DNA of 64,000 nucleotides from IDS-8 sp964491485 (GCA_964491485.1 CAZBGV010000001.1:1-64000); one strand, 5' to 3'. Counted from the stretch's first letter, positions 50,409 to 59,842 are shown. The notes: generated from the letters alone by a model not told the origin. Made by a program: numbers and translations.

Positions 50409-50762
50409 ATGCAACGGCAGCATGCAGACCCCGCCCCGCTCCGCTGGCTCATCGCCTTCTCGGCACTCTCGCTCGGTTTGCTCGCCGGGCAAGCCTCTGC
50501 CGAAGACCGCGACGCCGCCGGCATGAAGGTGAGCTTCGCCGATCTCGACCTCGACAAGCAGGCCGGCGCGGAAACGCTCTATAGCCGCATCCAGTTCGCT
50601 GCGCACGCCGTGTGTGGGCGCGCCGACACGCGCGAGCTCGAGCGCCGCTCCGAGTTTCACAAATGCATCGACGAGACCGTGCAGGCGGCGCTCAAGCAGG
50701 TCAATCGCAGCAGCCTGTACGCCGTGCACAATCGCAGGAACGGAACGCACGTTCCAGGCTGA
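50409..50762 (+). CDS. UrcA-family protein
   Basis: A 117-residue exported protein with a signal peptide cleaved after ASA (LSLGLLAGQASA). The mature region has the UrcA pattern: MKVSFADLDLDKQAGAETLYSRIQFAAHAVCG and SEFHKCIDETVQAALKQVN, with two cysteines. UrcA proteins are small secreted proteins of proteobacteria with no established function. ATG 50409 has GGAGAA upstream. The following region is empty of genes and then contains the winged-helix regulator. Confidence 0.85.
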   Translation: MQRQHADPAPLRWLIAFSALSLGLLAGQASAEDRDAAGMKVSFADLDLDKQAGAETLYSRIQFAAHAVCGRADTRELERRSEFHKCIDETVQAALKQVNRSSLYAVHNRRNGTHVPG

Positions 50763-51067
50763 TGCATCGGCTCTGACGCGGCGGCAATCGTCCCCGGCCC
50801 CGCTCGCCCGGCCGCCGCCGGGCGGGCGCCGCGCTCCGCTCGCCGGCCGGACAGCGGGCGCGCGACAGCCGGCTCATCGACGCACGCGGGCTCATGACGC
50901 GAAGGGCTGATGACGCATCGTGATAGCAGCGTGAAAAGGCGTGGCCTAGAATCCCGGAAGGCATTTCGCCTCGCCCGCAGATACTGGAGCTGGGCATTAA
51001 CCGCACCCGGGAAGCGGCGCCGCATCTCGAAGAGATCGGCTATCGCGTCGGCGACCTGACCGTCGAC
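50763..51067. other. No supported gene; 5' part of the winged-helix domain extends into it
   Basis: The stretch carries no ATG/GTG/TTG frame of note. From about 50993 the frame of the downstream regulator is open and encodes GYRVGDLTVDV (51038-51070), the normal start of the winged-helix fold. No promoter or RNA gene is recognised. Confidence 0.5.
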
Positions 51068-52006
51068 GTGCGCAGGCAGCACGTTGCCCGCGGTCACGAA
51101 AAGATCAACCTTTCTCCGCTTTCCTACGAGCTCCTGCTGACGTTGCTGCATGCCGCGCCGCATCTCGTCTCCCTCGACGACCTGATGAAGGGGGTGTGGC
51201 CCGGACTCATCGTCAGCCCGGAAACCGTCAGCCAGCGCGTGAAGCTGGTCCGGCAGGCCCTCGGGGACTGTGCCGGCTCGCCACGCTACATTGCGGGCGT
51301 GCGCGGCCGGGGCTACCAGCTGGTCGCCAACGTCGAGCCGCTTGCGGCCGTCCACGTGCCGCGCGTGAACGGCGCAGCGGCAGGGGCAGCCGCCGCGCCC
51401 GCGAATGCTCCCGCCCCGGTGGCCGCGGAAGCCGCCGCCCCCTCGCCGCCTCGCGCGCGACGCCTCGCGCGGCAGGTCGCGTACGGGGCGCTGGCCGTGC
51501 TCGCCGCCCTCTTCCTCTACGTGTCCGGCGACACGCCGCCGCGTGCGTGGTGGGCTGCCGGCTCGCCGGCCGCGCCCGAGATCGGCGCCAGGTCGCTCGC
51601 GGTGCTGCCGTTCGTCAACCTGAGTGGCGACCCGGCGAGCGAGCACCTGGGCGAGGGCCTTTCCGAGGAGATCCTGAACCGCTTGTCCCGCGCGCGCGGC
51701 CTGCGCGTGGCCGCGCGCACCTCGTCCTTCGCCTACCGGGACCGCGACGTCGATGCCCGCCGGCTGCAGGACCTGCTCGGCGTCCGCTACCTGCTCGAGG
51801 GCAGCGTCCGCCGCGAAGGGCAGCACCTGAGGGTGACCGTCCAGCTGGTCGACGAGTCGGGCTTCCGGGTGTGGAGCGGTACCTACGACCGTCAACTCAC
51901 CGGCATGCTCGCGCTGCAGGACGACATCGCCGGGTCGGTAGTGACGAGCGTGCTGCCGCGGCTCACGGCGGAGAACGATACCGTGCCGCGCGTCGAGCCC
52001 ACCTGA
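51068..52006 (+). CDS. Winged-helix regulator with TolB-like/FlgO-type C-terminal domain
   Basis: A protein of at least 312 residues. The winged helix (LSPLSYELLLTLLHAAPHLVSLDDLMKGVWPG, ending GVRGRGYQLVANV) is followed by an Ala/Pro linker, a helix at about residues 140-155 and a FlgO/TolB-N-like domain (LAVLPFVNLSGDPASEHLGEGLSEEILNRLS). GTG 51068 is the first standard start, but the conserved first strand of the domain (YRVGDLTVDV) lies upstream in the same frame, so the true start is probably earlier, perhaps ATT 50996 after GGAG. No response to a specific signal can be predicted. Confidence 0.75.
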   Translation: MRRQHVARGHEKINLSPLSYELLLTLLHAAPHLVSLDDLMKGVWPGLIVSPETVSQRVKLVRQALGDCAGSPRYIAGVRGRGYQLVANVEPLAAVHVPRVNGAAAGAAAAPANAPAPVAAEAAAPSPPRARRLARQVAYGALAVLAALFLYVSGDTPPRAWWAAGSPAAPEIGARSLAVLPFVNLSGDPASEHLGEGLSEEILNRLSRARGLRVAARTSSFAYRDRDVDARRLQDLLGVRYLLEGSVRREGQHLRVTVQLVDESGFRVWSGTYDRQLTGMLALQDDIAGSVVTSVLPRLTAENDTVPRVEPT

Positions 52007-52028
52007 AGCACGCTGCACACGCCTGGCG

Positions 52029-53060
52029 CTATTGTCGCAGGCGGTTGCGCGCGGCAGCGGCGGTGCCGCCGCTTTGCATCAGGGCGAGCAGCGTGAAGCC
52101 CGCCGCCGAGAGCACCGCGGCTGTCGCGACCGGATGCAGCGAAGCGCGGGTGTACAGGCTCGACTGCATCACGCGTCCCTCGTAGCTGCCGTGCACGTGC
52201 CCGTCCTCGCCGGCGCCCTGCAGTGCCCCCTCGCGGTGGCGCGCGGGTTCGTCGCGCAGCTGGCGCGGCGCCATGAGGCTCCGGTTCATCCAGTCGACGA
52301 GCACCGGGAATTGCCGGTTCAGCATGCTCACCATTTTCGAGCCGCCGCCGACGTAGATGTCGCGCTTCGGGTGCTCGGCGGCATGCAGGATCGCGCGCGC
52401 GACTTCTTCGGGCGCATATACCGGCGGCGGCAGCGTGAGCTCCCGCGCGGTGTAGTTCTTCGCGTGCTCGGGATACGGCGTATCGATGCCGGCCGGCTTC
52501 ACCAGCGTCACCGAAACCGGCGCGCCGTCCTGCCTGAGCTCCATGCGCAGCGCGTCGGTGAAGCCCTTCACGGCGTGCTTGCTCGCGGCGTAGAACCCCT
52601 GCAGCGGAATCGCCGCGTCGGACAGCTCGCTGCCGATGTTGATGATCGCCCCGCCGCGGCTTTTCAGGTGACCGAGCGCGACCAGCGAGCCGTTGACGAC
52701 GCCCCAGAAGTTGGTATCGAACAGGCGCCGCGCGTCCTCTTCCGAGACCTCCTCGAGACGCCCGTAGATCGAGACGCCGGCGTTGTTGACCCAGGTGTCG
52801 AAGCCACCGAAGCGTTCGAGAGCCGTATCGGCGATTTTCTGCACGTCCTCGCGCCGCCCGACGTCCGCGACCACGTGCACGGCGCGGCCATCGCCGCCGA
52901 CCCGGCGCAGGGCGCCGGCGAGTGCCTCGCCGTTGCGCGACGCGAGCACCACCCGCGCGCCGCGCTCGGCGGCGGCCTGCGCGGTGGCGAGGCCGATCCC
53001 GCTCGATGCTCCGGTGATGACGATGACCTGCTCGTGCAGCGGCTTCAGTGAATGGATCAT
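52029..53060 (-). CDS. Short-chain dehydrogenase with membrane C-terminal extension
   Basis: A 343-residue SDR. The Rossmann motif TGASSGIGLATAQ is at about 17-29, WVNNAGVSIYG gives the NNAG motif, and the catalytic YxxxK is in GFYAASKHA. It reads as a classical NAD(P)-dependent oxidoreductase of about 260 residues followed by an 80-residue tail with a hydrophobic stretch near the end (ATAAVLSAAGFTLLALMQ), suggesting membrane attachment. ATG 53060 is chosen for GGAG and family N-terminus. Substrate unknown. Confidence 0.88.
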   Translation of the reverse strand: MIHSLKPLHEQVIVITGASSGIGLATAQAAAERGARVVLASRNGEALAGALRRVGGDGRAVHVVADVGRREDVQKIADTALERFGGFDTWVNNAGVSIYGRLEEVSEEDARRLFDTNFWGVVNGSLVALGHLKSRGGAIINIGSELSDAAIPLQGFYAASKHAVKGFTDALRMELRQDGAPVSVTLVKPAGIDTPYPEHAKNYTARELTLPPPVYAPEEVARAILHAAEHPKRDIYVGGGSKMVSMLNRQFPVLVDWMNRSLMAPRQLRDEPARHREGALQGAGEDGHVHGSYEGRVMQSSLYTRASLHPVATAAVLSAAGFTLLALMQSGGTAAAARNRLRQ

Positions 53061-53260
53061 GGCGGAATCTCCGATGGATGGCTGTGGCAACGCGGTGGGG
53101 TGCGCCCGCGACGACGCCCGGGAGCCGCGCAAGCAACGTCCGGCGGGATGCAATATCGATACCAGCGGCCGGCATCCGCCGAAGGACCTGAAAGTGCGCG
53201 CGGCGCACGGCATACTGCGGCGCCTGGCATCACCGGAACAGAGGACAAGGAGCCTTGCCG

Positions 53261-54241
53261 ATGACGACAGTGCGTTGCGTGCCTCTCGGGCTCGTGCTGG
53301 CGGCGGCGCTTGCCGGCGCCGCCGAGCCTGCCGACCCCTGGACCCGCATTTTTCCGGACGCGGGCCAGAAGCCCGCGCTCGTCTTTCCGGGCCAGATCTC
53401 GACGGGCGACGACGAGTCGCATCCGACGCTCGCGCCGGACGGGCGCACGTTCTTCTACCTCAAGAACACGCCATCCTTCGATTTCTACACGATCATCTAC
53501 AGCACCTGGCAGGACGGCCACTGGAGCACGCCGGAAACCGTGCCGTTCTCCGGGCAATACCCGGACGGCGATCTCGTGTTCACGCCGGACGGCAAGCGGG
53601 CGTACTTTGTCTCCGGGCGGCCGGTGAACGGCGAGCCGCGCGAGGATACCGAGATCTGGACCGTCGAGCGCACGCCGGACGGCTGGGGCGAGCCCGAGCA
53701 CGTGGCCGAGCTGTCGAGCCCCGGCTTCGAGTGGTTCCCCACCCTCACGGCGGACGGGACCATGTACTTCGGCTCCTCACGCGAGGGCGGCCTCGGCGGG
53801 CACGACATCTGGCGCTCGCACCAGGTGAACGGCGTATGGCAGCCGCCCGAGAACGTGGGCGCGCCGGTCAACTCGCCCGGCGAGGAGATCGAAGCGCTCG
53901 TCACGCCCGACGAGAGCATGCTCGTATTCGCGGCGAAGGATCGGGGCGACGCCATCGGCGCCTATGACCTGTACATCGCGCGCCGCGACGGCGACGGCGA
54001 CGGCTGGGCGGAGCCCGTGCATCCCGGTGCGCCGCTCAATTCCAAAGGCTGGGAGTTCTCGCCGCGCCTTTCGCCCGGCGGGGCGCTGTTCTTCTTCACG
54101 AGCAGCCGCGGCTTCGGCTCCGACCCGCTGAAGCACCGGCTGACGTTCGACGCGCTGGTCGAGCGCATCCGCTCGCCCGGCAACGGGCTGCGCGACATCT
54201 ACGTGATGGATGCCGCCGCCCTGCGCGCGCTCGCCGAGTAG
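53261..54241 (+). CDS. PD40 (WD40-like) beta-propeller secreted protein
   Basis: A 326-residue protein with a signal peptide (VPLGLVLAAALAGAAEP). PD40-type repeats recur through the protein: HPTLAPDGRTFFYLK, GDLVFTPDGKRAYFVS, FEWFPTLTADGTMYFGS, EIEALVTPDESMLVF, FSPRLSPGGALFFFTS. These beta-propeller repeats are like those in TolB and OmpA-associated proteins. ATG 53261 with AAGGAG upstream is preferred to TTG 53255. Likely periplasmic; partner unknown. Confidence 0.8.
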   Translation: MTTVRCVPLGLVLAAALAGAAEPADPWTRIFPDAGQKPALVFPGQISTGDDESHPTLAPDGRTFFYLKNTPSFDFYTIIYSTWQDGHWSTPETVPFSGQYPDGDLVFTPDGKRAYFVSGRPVNGEPREDTEIWTVERTPDGWGEPEHVAELSSPGFEWFPTLTADGTMYFGSSREGGLGGHDIWRSHQVNGVWQPPENVGAPVNSPGEEIEALVTPDESMLVFAAKDRGDAIGAYDLYIARRDGDGDGWAEPVHPGAPLNSKGWEFSPRLSPGGALFFFTSSRGFGSDPLKHRLTFDALVERIRSPGNGLRDIYVMDAAALRALAE

Positions 54242-54291
54242 TCGCGCTGGGCCGGTTCGACCCCGGCGGCCGGGGACGGCATACTGCGCGC

Positions 54292-55230
54292 GTGACGGAG
54301 GGATCCGACAGCGCCGAACGCCGGACGGGCACGCGCGCGCCGGCGCTCCTCGGGCGGCTCGTCGCCTTGCTCCTGGCCATCGGCCTCGCGGGCTGGCTCT
54401 GGCCGCGGCCCGGCGAGCTCCGCGGAGGCGCGGCCATCGGCGGCCACACGCTGGAGCGCATTCGCGACGCCGGCCGGGTTCGCGTCGGCTTCGCCAACGA
54501 GGCGCCTTTCGCGTATCTCGACACAGAGACCGGCCGCCTCACCGGAGAGGCGCCGGAAATCGCGCGGCTCGTGTTCCGGCAGCTCGGCGTGAGCGACGTC
54601 CGCGGCGTACTGACGGAGTTCGGCTCGCTGATCCCGGCGCTCAAGGCGGGCCGCTTCGACGTCATCGCCGCCGGCATGTACATCACGCCCGAGCGCTGCG
54701 CCGAAGTGCTGTTCTCGGATCCGACCTACGGCATCGGCGAAGCCTTCATCGTCGCCGCGGGCAATCCGCTCGACCTGCACGGCTACCGCGACCTGCGCGA
54801 CACCCCGGGCGCGACGCTCGGCGTGGTCACGGGCGCGATCCAGCTCGAGTACGCGCGCGCCGTCGGCATCGACGATTCCCGCATCCGCATCTTTCCCGAC
54901 GCGCCTTCCGCGGTGGACGGCGTCGCGGCCGGCCGGGTATCGGCATACGCCGGCACCGCGCTGACGGTCAACGATCTCCTGTCGAAGACGGCTGCGCCGC
55001 TCGAGCGCGCGCAGCCGTTCACGGATCTCGTGCTCGACGGCGAAATCGTCAAGGGCTACGGCGCGTTCGGCTTCCGCAAGAGCGACGAGGAGCTGCGCGA
55101 CGCGTTCAACCAGGTGCTGCGCGGCGTGATCGGCACCGAGCAGCATCTCGAGCTCATCGAGCCGTTCGGATTCACGCGCGACATGCTGCCGGGCGGCGCC
55201 ACCGCCACGGCCCTTTGCGGACGGTCCTGA
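54292..55230 (+). CDS. ehuB: Amino-acid/ectoine-type ABC transporter substrate-binding protein
   Basis: A 312-residue periplasmic binding protein (SBP_bac_3 family). A transmembrane or signal segment (about 20-37) precedes RIRDAGRVRVGFANEAPFAY, then GRLTGEAPEIARLVFRQLG, RFDVIAAGMYITPERC and TGAIQLEYARAVGI. Its operon order and permease/ATPase partners resemble ehu (ectoine/hydroxyectoine uptake) clusters, and its 'LAERCAEV'-type motif with PERCAEVLFSDPTY is compatible with EhuB, but other polar amino acids are possible. Start GTG 54292. Confidence 0.75.
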   Translation: MTEGSDSAERRTGTRAPALLGRLVALLLAIGLAGWLWPRPGELRGGAAIGGHTLERIRDAGRVRVGFANEAPFAYLDTETGRLTGEAPEIARLVFRQLGVSDVRGVLTEFGSLIPALKAGRFDVIAAGMYITPERCAEVLFSDPTYGIGEAFIVAAGNPLDLHGYRDLRDTPGATLGVVTGAIQLEYARAVGIDDSRIRIFPDAPSAVDGVAAGRVSAYAGTALTVNDLLSKTAAPLERAQPFTDLVLDGEIVKGYGAFGFRKSDEELRDAFNQVLRGVIGTEQHLELIEPFGFTRDMLPGGATATALCGRS

Positions 55231-55236
55231 GGGCCG

Positions 55237-55896
55237 GTGCTCGATTTCCTGGCGACTCACCTGCCCCGGCTGATCGAGGGGCTGCGCGTCACGCTCCAGC
55301 TCACCGTCGGCGGCGCGGTGCTGGCGGTGCTGCTCGCCGCGGCGGCGGGTCTCGCACGCCGCTCGACACGTCGCGTCCTGCGCTGGCCCGCAAACGTTTA
55401 CGTCGAGGTGTTTCGCGGCACCTCGGCGCTCGTGCAGCTCTTCTGGTTCTATTTCGCGCTGCCGTTCTTCGGCCTGAGCCTGCCCGCGCTGGTCACCGGC
55501 GTGCTGGTGCTCGGCCTGAACAGCGGCGCGTACGGCGCGGAGGTGGTGCGCAGCGCGATCGCGGCGGTGCCGCGCGGGCAATGGGAAGCGGCGCGCGCGC
55601 TCGGTCTCGGCGCGCGGCAGGCGCTGCTGCGCGTCATCGTGCCGCAGTCGCTGCCGATGATGCTGCCGCCGGCGGGCAATCTCCTCATCGAGCTGCTCAA
55701 GAACACGGCGCTCGTCTCGCTCATCACGCTCGCCGAGCTCACGTTCACCGCCCAGGTGCAGCGCGCGGCGACGCTCGAGACGGTGCCCCTGTTCGCGCTC
55801 ACGCTGCTCATCTATTTCGCGGTCGCGCAGCTGCTCCTGCTCGGCATGCGGCGGCTGGAGCGGCACGTCACCCGGCATCGGCGGGGGCAGGCATGA
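55237..55896 (+). CDS. ehuC: Amino-acid ABC transporter permease (EhuC-like)
   Basis: A 219-residue inner-membrane permease of the HisMQ family, about five helices. The EAA loop region is seen as EVVRSAIAAVPRGQWEAARALGLGARQALLRVIVPQSL, the contact site for the ATPase. The start is GTG 55237, seven nucleotides after the binding protein stop. Its stop overlaps the next permease's ATG by 4 nt. Confidence 0.82.
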   Translation: MLDFLATHLPRLIEGLRVTLQLTVGGAVLAVLLAAAAGLARRSTRRVLRWPANVYVEVFRGTSALVQLFWFYFALPFFGLSLPALVTGVLVLGLNSGAYGAEVVRSAIAAVPRGQWEAARALGLGARQALLRVIVPQSLPMMLPPAGNLLIELLKNTALVSLITLAELTFTAQVQRAATLETVPLFALTLLIYFAVAQLLLLGMRRLERHVTRHRRGQA

Positions 55897-56549
55897 TCTG
55901 GAGCTGGTCCTATGCGCTCGAGGTGCTGCCGGAGATCCTCGACGCATTCGCCGTCACGCTCGAAGCGACGCTCGCGGGCTTCGCGCTCGCGGTCGTGCTC
56001 GGGCTGGTGCTCGCCGTCGCGCGCATGGCGCCGCTCGCGTGGCTGTCGCGCGGCGCTTTCTGGGTCGTCGAATTCGTGCGCTCGACGCCGCTCCTGATCC
56101 AGCTGTATTTCCTTTACTACGTGCTCCCGGAATACGGGCTCACCCTGCCGCCGCTCGTCATCGGCATTCTCGCGCTCGGGCTGCATTACGCCTGCTACAC
56201 GGCCGAGGTGTACCGCGCGGGCATCGAGGCCGTGCCGCGCGGGCAGTGGGAAGCGGCTCACGCCCTGAACCTCCCGCGCAGCGCCGTGTGGCTGCGCATC
56301 GTGCTGCCGCAGGCGATTCCCCCGACCCTGCCGGTGCTCGGCAATTACCTCATCGCGATGTTCAAGGACACGCCGCTGCTGGCCGCCATCACCGTCATGG
56401 AAATGCTGCAAACGGCGAAGCTCGTCGGCGCACAGTCATTCCGCTACCTCGAGCCGCTGACGATCACGGGCGCCGTGTTCCTGGTCGTGAGCCTCGCCGC
56501 CGCTGCCCTGTTCCGCTACCTGGAGACTCGTCATGCCGCCCGTCGCTGA
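55893..56549 (+). CDS. ehuD: Amino-acid ABC transporter permease (EhuD-like)
   Basis: A 218-residue permease of the HisMQ family, paralogous to the upstream one. The coupling loop is EVYRAGIEAVPRGQWEAAHALNLPRSAVWLRIVLPQAIPP. FVRSTPLLIQLYFLYYVLPEYG is the typical family stretch. The ATG at 55893 overlaps the upstream stop, and the following ATPase gene begins 17 nt before its end. With EhuC it forms the heterodimeric channel. Confidence 0.84.
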   Translation: MIWSWSYALEVLPEILDAFAVTLEATLAGFALAVVLGLVLAVARMAPLAWLSRGAFWVVEFVRSTPLLIQLYFLYYVLPEYGLTLPPLVIGILALGLHYACYTAEVYRAGIEAVPRGQWEAAHALNLPRSAVWLRIVLPQAIPPTLPVLGNYLIAMFKDTPLLAAITVMEMLQTAKLVGAQSFRYLEPLTITGAVFLVVSLAAAALFRYLETRHAARR

Positions 56550-57300
56550 CCCGGTGCTGCAATTCACGGGAGTCGTCAAGCGCTTCGGCGCGCACACCGT
56601 GCTCGACGGCTTCGATTTCGCGCTCGGCGCGGGCGAGAAGGTCGCGCTGATCGGGCCCTCCGGCTCCGGCAAGTCGACGGTGCTGCGCATCGCGATGACC
56701 CTCGAGGACGTGCAGGCCGGCAGCGTGCGCGTGCACGGCGCCGACCTCTGGCGCGACGGCAGGCCCGCGCCGCCCGCGCGCACCCGCGAGCTCCGGGCGC
56801 ATCTCGGCATGGTGTTCCAGCATTTCCACCTGTTCCCGCACCTTTCCGTGCTCGACAACCTCACGCTCGCGCCGCGACTCACCGGGAAGGCGCCGCCGGC
56901 GGCGGCGCGCGACACGGCGCTCGATCTCCTGGCACGGGTCGGCCTGGAGAGCAAGGCGAGCGCCTGGCCGGACCAGCTGTCCGGCGGCCAGAAGCAGCGG
57001 GTCGCGATCGCCCGCGCGCTCGCCATGCAACCGGACATCATGCTGTTCGACGAAGTCACCTCGGCCCTCGACCCGGAGATGGTGGGCGAAGTGCTGGACG
57101 TGCTGCGCGAGCTCGGCAGGACCACCGACATGAGCATGCTGCTCGTCACCCACGAGATGGATTTCGCCCGCCAGTTCGCCGACCGCGTGGCCTTCATGGA
57201 CGGCGGCCGCATCGTCGAGCAGGCCGCGCCGGCACAGCTCTTCGACCGGCCGCGCGAGGAGCGCACGCAGCAGTTCCTGCAGCGCGTGCGCACGCGCTAG
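56533..57300 (+). CDS. ehuA: Amino-acid ABC transporter ATP-binding protein (EhuA-like)
   Basis: A 255-residue ATPase with Walker A GPSGSGKST, Q-loop in MVFQHFHLFPHL, signature LSGGQKQR, Walker B IMLFDEVTSALDP and the switch histidine in VTHEMDFA. Typical of the polar-amino-acid uptake family (GlnQ/HisP/EhuA). It completes a binding protein-permease-permease-ATPase operon in the order B-C-D-A. Stop at 57298-57300. Confidence 0.86.
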   Translation: MPPVADPVLQFTGVVKRFGAHTVLDGFDFALGAGEKVALIGPSGSGKSTVLRIAMTLEDVQAGSVRVHGADLWRDGRPAPPARTRELRAHLGMVFQHFHLFPHLSVLDNLTLAPRLTGKAPPAAARDTALDLLARVGLESKASAWPDQLSGGQKQRVAIARALAMQPDIMLFDEVTSALDPEMVGEVLDVLRELGRTTDMSMLLVTHEMDFARQFADRVAFMDGGRIVEQAAPAQLFDRPREERTQQFLQRVRTR

Positions 57301-57316
57301 GGGCCCGCGCTCCGTA

Positions 57317-58948
57317 TCAGCGGAAGCGCTCTTCGAGCAGGTCGATTTCGTGCACCAGGCGGCCGGAATCGGCGTTCGAGAGCTGGCCCGCGCGGGCCAG
57401 CGCGAACAACGTCTCGCGCTCGGTCCTCAGGCCCGTCAGGCGGAGTTGCCGCTCGATCTCGTCGCACTTGCGGATGCGCTCCGCGTTCTGGTCCGGCGTG
57501 TGGCCCTCGATGCGGCGCCGGTAGACGTCCATCACCCGGCGCGCCGCCTGCGCGTACAGGTCCGCGTCCTCCTGGCCGCTCGCCATCTGGTGCAGGGCGG
57601 CTTCGACCGCCGGGATGGCCGCTCGCGCGGCGGCGATCCGGGCGCGCTCCACGCCGTCCGATTCCCCGTCGGACGGCGACGGCGCCAGCCCGTGGAGCAG
57701 CCGCGGCAGCAGGAGGCTCGATGCGAGCAGCGACGCGATGATCACGCCGGCGGCGAGGAAGACGGCCAGGTCGCGCGCCGGGAAAGGCGACCCGTCCGGA
57801 AGCACGAGCGGGAGCGTGAGGACGCCGGCGAGCGTGATGGCGCCGCGCACGCCGGCGAGCGACATGGCGGCGACGAGCCGGAAGGCCGGCTTCTCCGGGA
57901 GCTCTCCGTGCGCCGCTTTGTGCCGGCCGCTGATCCGCAGCGACACCCACACCCAGCCGAAGCGCAAGGCGGCGAGCGCGAGGTTGATTGCGATCACGTA
58001 AACGATGAGCCACCAGACCTCGCTCTTGTTGGTCGCGCGAACCGCGTCGGCCGCATCGGCGATGATCGCCGGGAACTGCTCGCCGAGCAGCACGAAGACG
58101 ATGCCGTTCAGCGCGAAGTGCACGGTGTCCCATACCGCCCTGCGCTGCACCCGGGTGCCGGAACGCACGTTGCCGGAGAGCTCCACGAAGCTCATGGTGA
58201 CGCCCGCGGCGACCGCCGCGAGGATGCCGGAGCCGCCGAGGTGCTCGGCGACCTCGTAAGCGAGGAACGGGATGAGCAGGCTCACCAGCACGTGCGAGCC
58301 GGATTCCTCGCCGAAGCGCCGGCTGATCCAGTGGGTGGCGCGCATGACACCGAGAGTGAGCGCGACACCGGTGAGCACGCCGATGAGGGCGAGCTGCAGG
58401 AACGCCAGCACGGCGGACGTCAGCGCGAACGAGCCCGTGACCGCCGCCGCCACGGCAAATCGAAAACAGACGAGACCCGAGGCGTCGTTCAGCAGCGATT
58501 CGCCCTCGAGCACGTGCAGGAAGCGTTTCGGCACCGGCGAGCGTGCCGTGATCGCCGAGACGGCGACCGGATCGGTCGGCGAGACGATCGCCGCGAGCGC
58601 GAACGCCACCGGGTACGGCATCGCCGGGATCATCCAGTGAATGAAGAATCCGACGCCGATCACCGTGAGGAAAACGAGCCCCAGCGCGAGCTCCAGGATC
58701 ATGGCCTTGTCCTGACGCAGCGCGGGGGTCGGTATCCGCCAGCCGTCCAGGAACAGGAGCGGCGGCAGCAGCAACAGGAAGAACACCTCGGGGTCGAGCG
58801 GGACTTCCTGGTCGCTGACCGCGGCGATCGCGGCCCCGAACGCAATCTGCACGAGCGGAGTCGGTATCGCGCGCGGCAGCACGCGGACGATGATCGCGCT
58901 CGCGACCACCGCCGCGAGCATGAACAGGACGATGCCTATGGCTCCCAC
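57317..58948 (-). CDS. Na+/H+ antiporter, CPA1 family
   Basis: A 543-residue membrane protein with about twelve helices in its first 400 residues. The CPA1 ion-site motifs are visible: IVSPTDPVAVSAI (acid-base pair) and LEGESLLNDASGLVCFRFAV. A hydrophilic C-terminal regulatory tail of about 130 residues follows (residues 410-543). The start is GTG 58948. Members exchange sodium, or potassium, for protons. It is convergent with the ABC transporter operon (16-nt gap) and divergent from phoB. Confidence 0.88.
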   Translation of the reverse strand: MGAIGIVLFMLAAVVASAIIVRVLPRAIPTPLVQIAFGAAIAAVSDQEVPLDPEVFFLLLLPPLLFLDGWRIPTPALRQDKAMILELALGLVFLTVIGVGFFIHWMIPAMPYPVAFALAAIVSPTDPVAVSAITARSPVPKRFLHVLEGESLLNDASGLVCFRFAVAAAVTGSFALTSAVLAFLQLALIGVLTGVALTLGVMRATHWISRRFGEESGSHVLVSLLIPFLAYEVAEHLGGSGILAAVAAGVTMSFVELSGNVRSGTRVQRRAVWDTVHFALNGIVFVLLGEQFPAIIADAADAVRATNKSEVWWLIVYVIAINLALAALRFGWVWVSLRISGRHKAAHGELPEKPAFRLVAAMSLAGVRGAITLAGVLTLPLVLPDGSPFPARDLAVFLAAGVIIASLLASSLLLPRLLHGLAPSPSDGESDGVERARIAAARAAIPAVEAALHQMASGQEDADLYAQAARRVMDVYRRRIEGHTPDQNAERIRKCDEIERQLRLTGLRTERETLFALARAGQLSNADSGRLVHEIDLLEERFR

Positions 58949-59046
58949 GGGCGGATGAGTTCTTCTGGTTCCCCCGCGCGTAAGTTATCACGGCGCCGCC
59001 GCCGCGCGGGCGGCAATCTCCGTGGGCGCTGCCGGCTGCCGGAGGG

Positions 59047-59080
59047 CTGTCATGGATATGTCATAATCGAATGCTGTAAT
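59047..59080 (+). promoter_or_regulatory. Pho box and promoter of phoBR
   Basis: CTGTCAT (59047-59053), GGAT, ATGTCAT (59058-59064): two half-sites with the 11-bp period of the PhoB consensus (CTGTCAT-N4-CTGTCA). TGTAAT at 59075-59080, ten bases beyond, is a -10 element at the position used by PhoB-activated promoters. It implies autoregulation. Confidence 0.75.
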
Positions 59081-59146
59081 TTCGCGCGCGATGCAGCTGA
59101 CACCCGGAGTCCAGGTGCGCTCCTCGAGCGGGCGAAGGGGCGGACC

Positions 59147-59842
59147 GTGACCGAAAGATCCGTGCTGGTCGTCGAGGACGAGGACGCCATCCGCGAGATG
59201 ATCGTCTTCAACCTGCGCCGCGCCGGCTTCGAGGTCCGCGAGGCCTCCCACAGCCGCGCCGCCCGCGCGGCGATCGCCGACCGCGTGCCGGACCTGATCC
59301 TGCTCGACTGGATGCTGCCCGACCTGAGCGGCCTCGAGCTCGCTCGCGCGCTGAAGCGCGAGCCGGAGACACGCGACATTCCGATTATCATGCTCACGGC
59401 GCGGACCGCCGAGGACGACAAGGTCCGGGGACTCGAGGGCGGCGCCGACGATTACGTCACGAAGCCGTTCAGCTCGCGCGAGCTCGTCGCCCGCATCCAC
59501 GCCGTGCTGCGGCGCGCGCATCCCGAGGGCGCGGAGGAGCGCCTCGAGGGGGGCAGGCTCGTGCTGAACACCGCCAGTCACCGGGTGACGGCCGGCGGGG
59601 ACGACGTCTCGCTCGGCCCGATCGAGTTCCGGCTGCTGCGTTTCCTGATGGCCCGCCCGGATCGTGTGTTCAGCCGTGCTCAGCTTCTTGATCGCGTCTG
59701 GGGCGGAAACGTCTACGTCGAGGAACGCACGGTCGACGTGCACATCCGCCGGCTGCGCAAGGCCCTGGAGCCGAGCGGCACCGACGCTTACGTGCAGACC
59801 GTCCGCGGCGCGGGCTATCGTTTCTCGCCGCCGCCCGACTGA
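59147..59842 (+). CDS. phoB: Phosphate-regulon response regulator
   Basis: A 231-residue OmpR/PhoB-family regulator. Receiver domain residues 5-118 with Asp54 in LILLDWMLPDLSG, conserved Thr in IIMLTART and Lys in YVTKPF; winged-helix DNA-binding domain about 135-228 (LGPIEFRLLRFLMARPDRVFSRAQLLDRVWG, VDVHIRRLRKAL, VRGAGYRFS). Start GTG 59147. Its own promoter carries a Pho box. One base separates its stop from phoR. Confidence 0.93.
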   Translation: MTERSVLVVEDEDAIREMIVFNLRRAGFEVREASHSRAARAAIADRVPDLILLDWMLPDLSGLELARALKREPETRDIPIIMLTARTAEDDKVRGLEGGADDYVTKPFSSRELVARIHAVLRRAHPEGAEERLEGGRLVLNTASHRVTAGGDDVSLGPIEFRLLRFLMARPDRVFSRAQLLDRVWGGNVYVEERTVDVHIRRLRKALEPSGTDAYVQTVRGAGYRFSPPPD

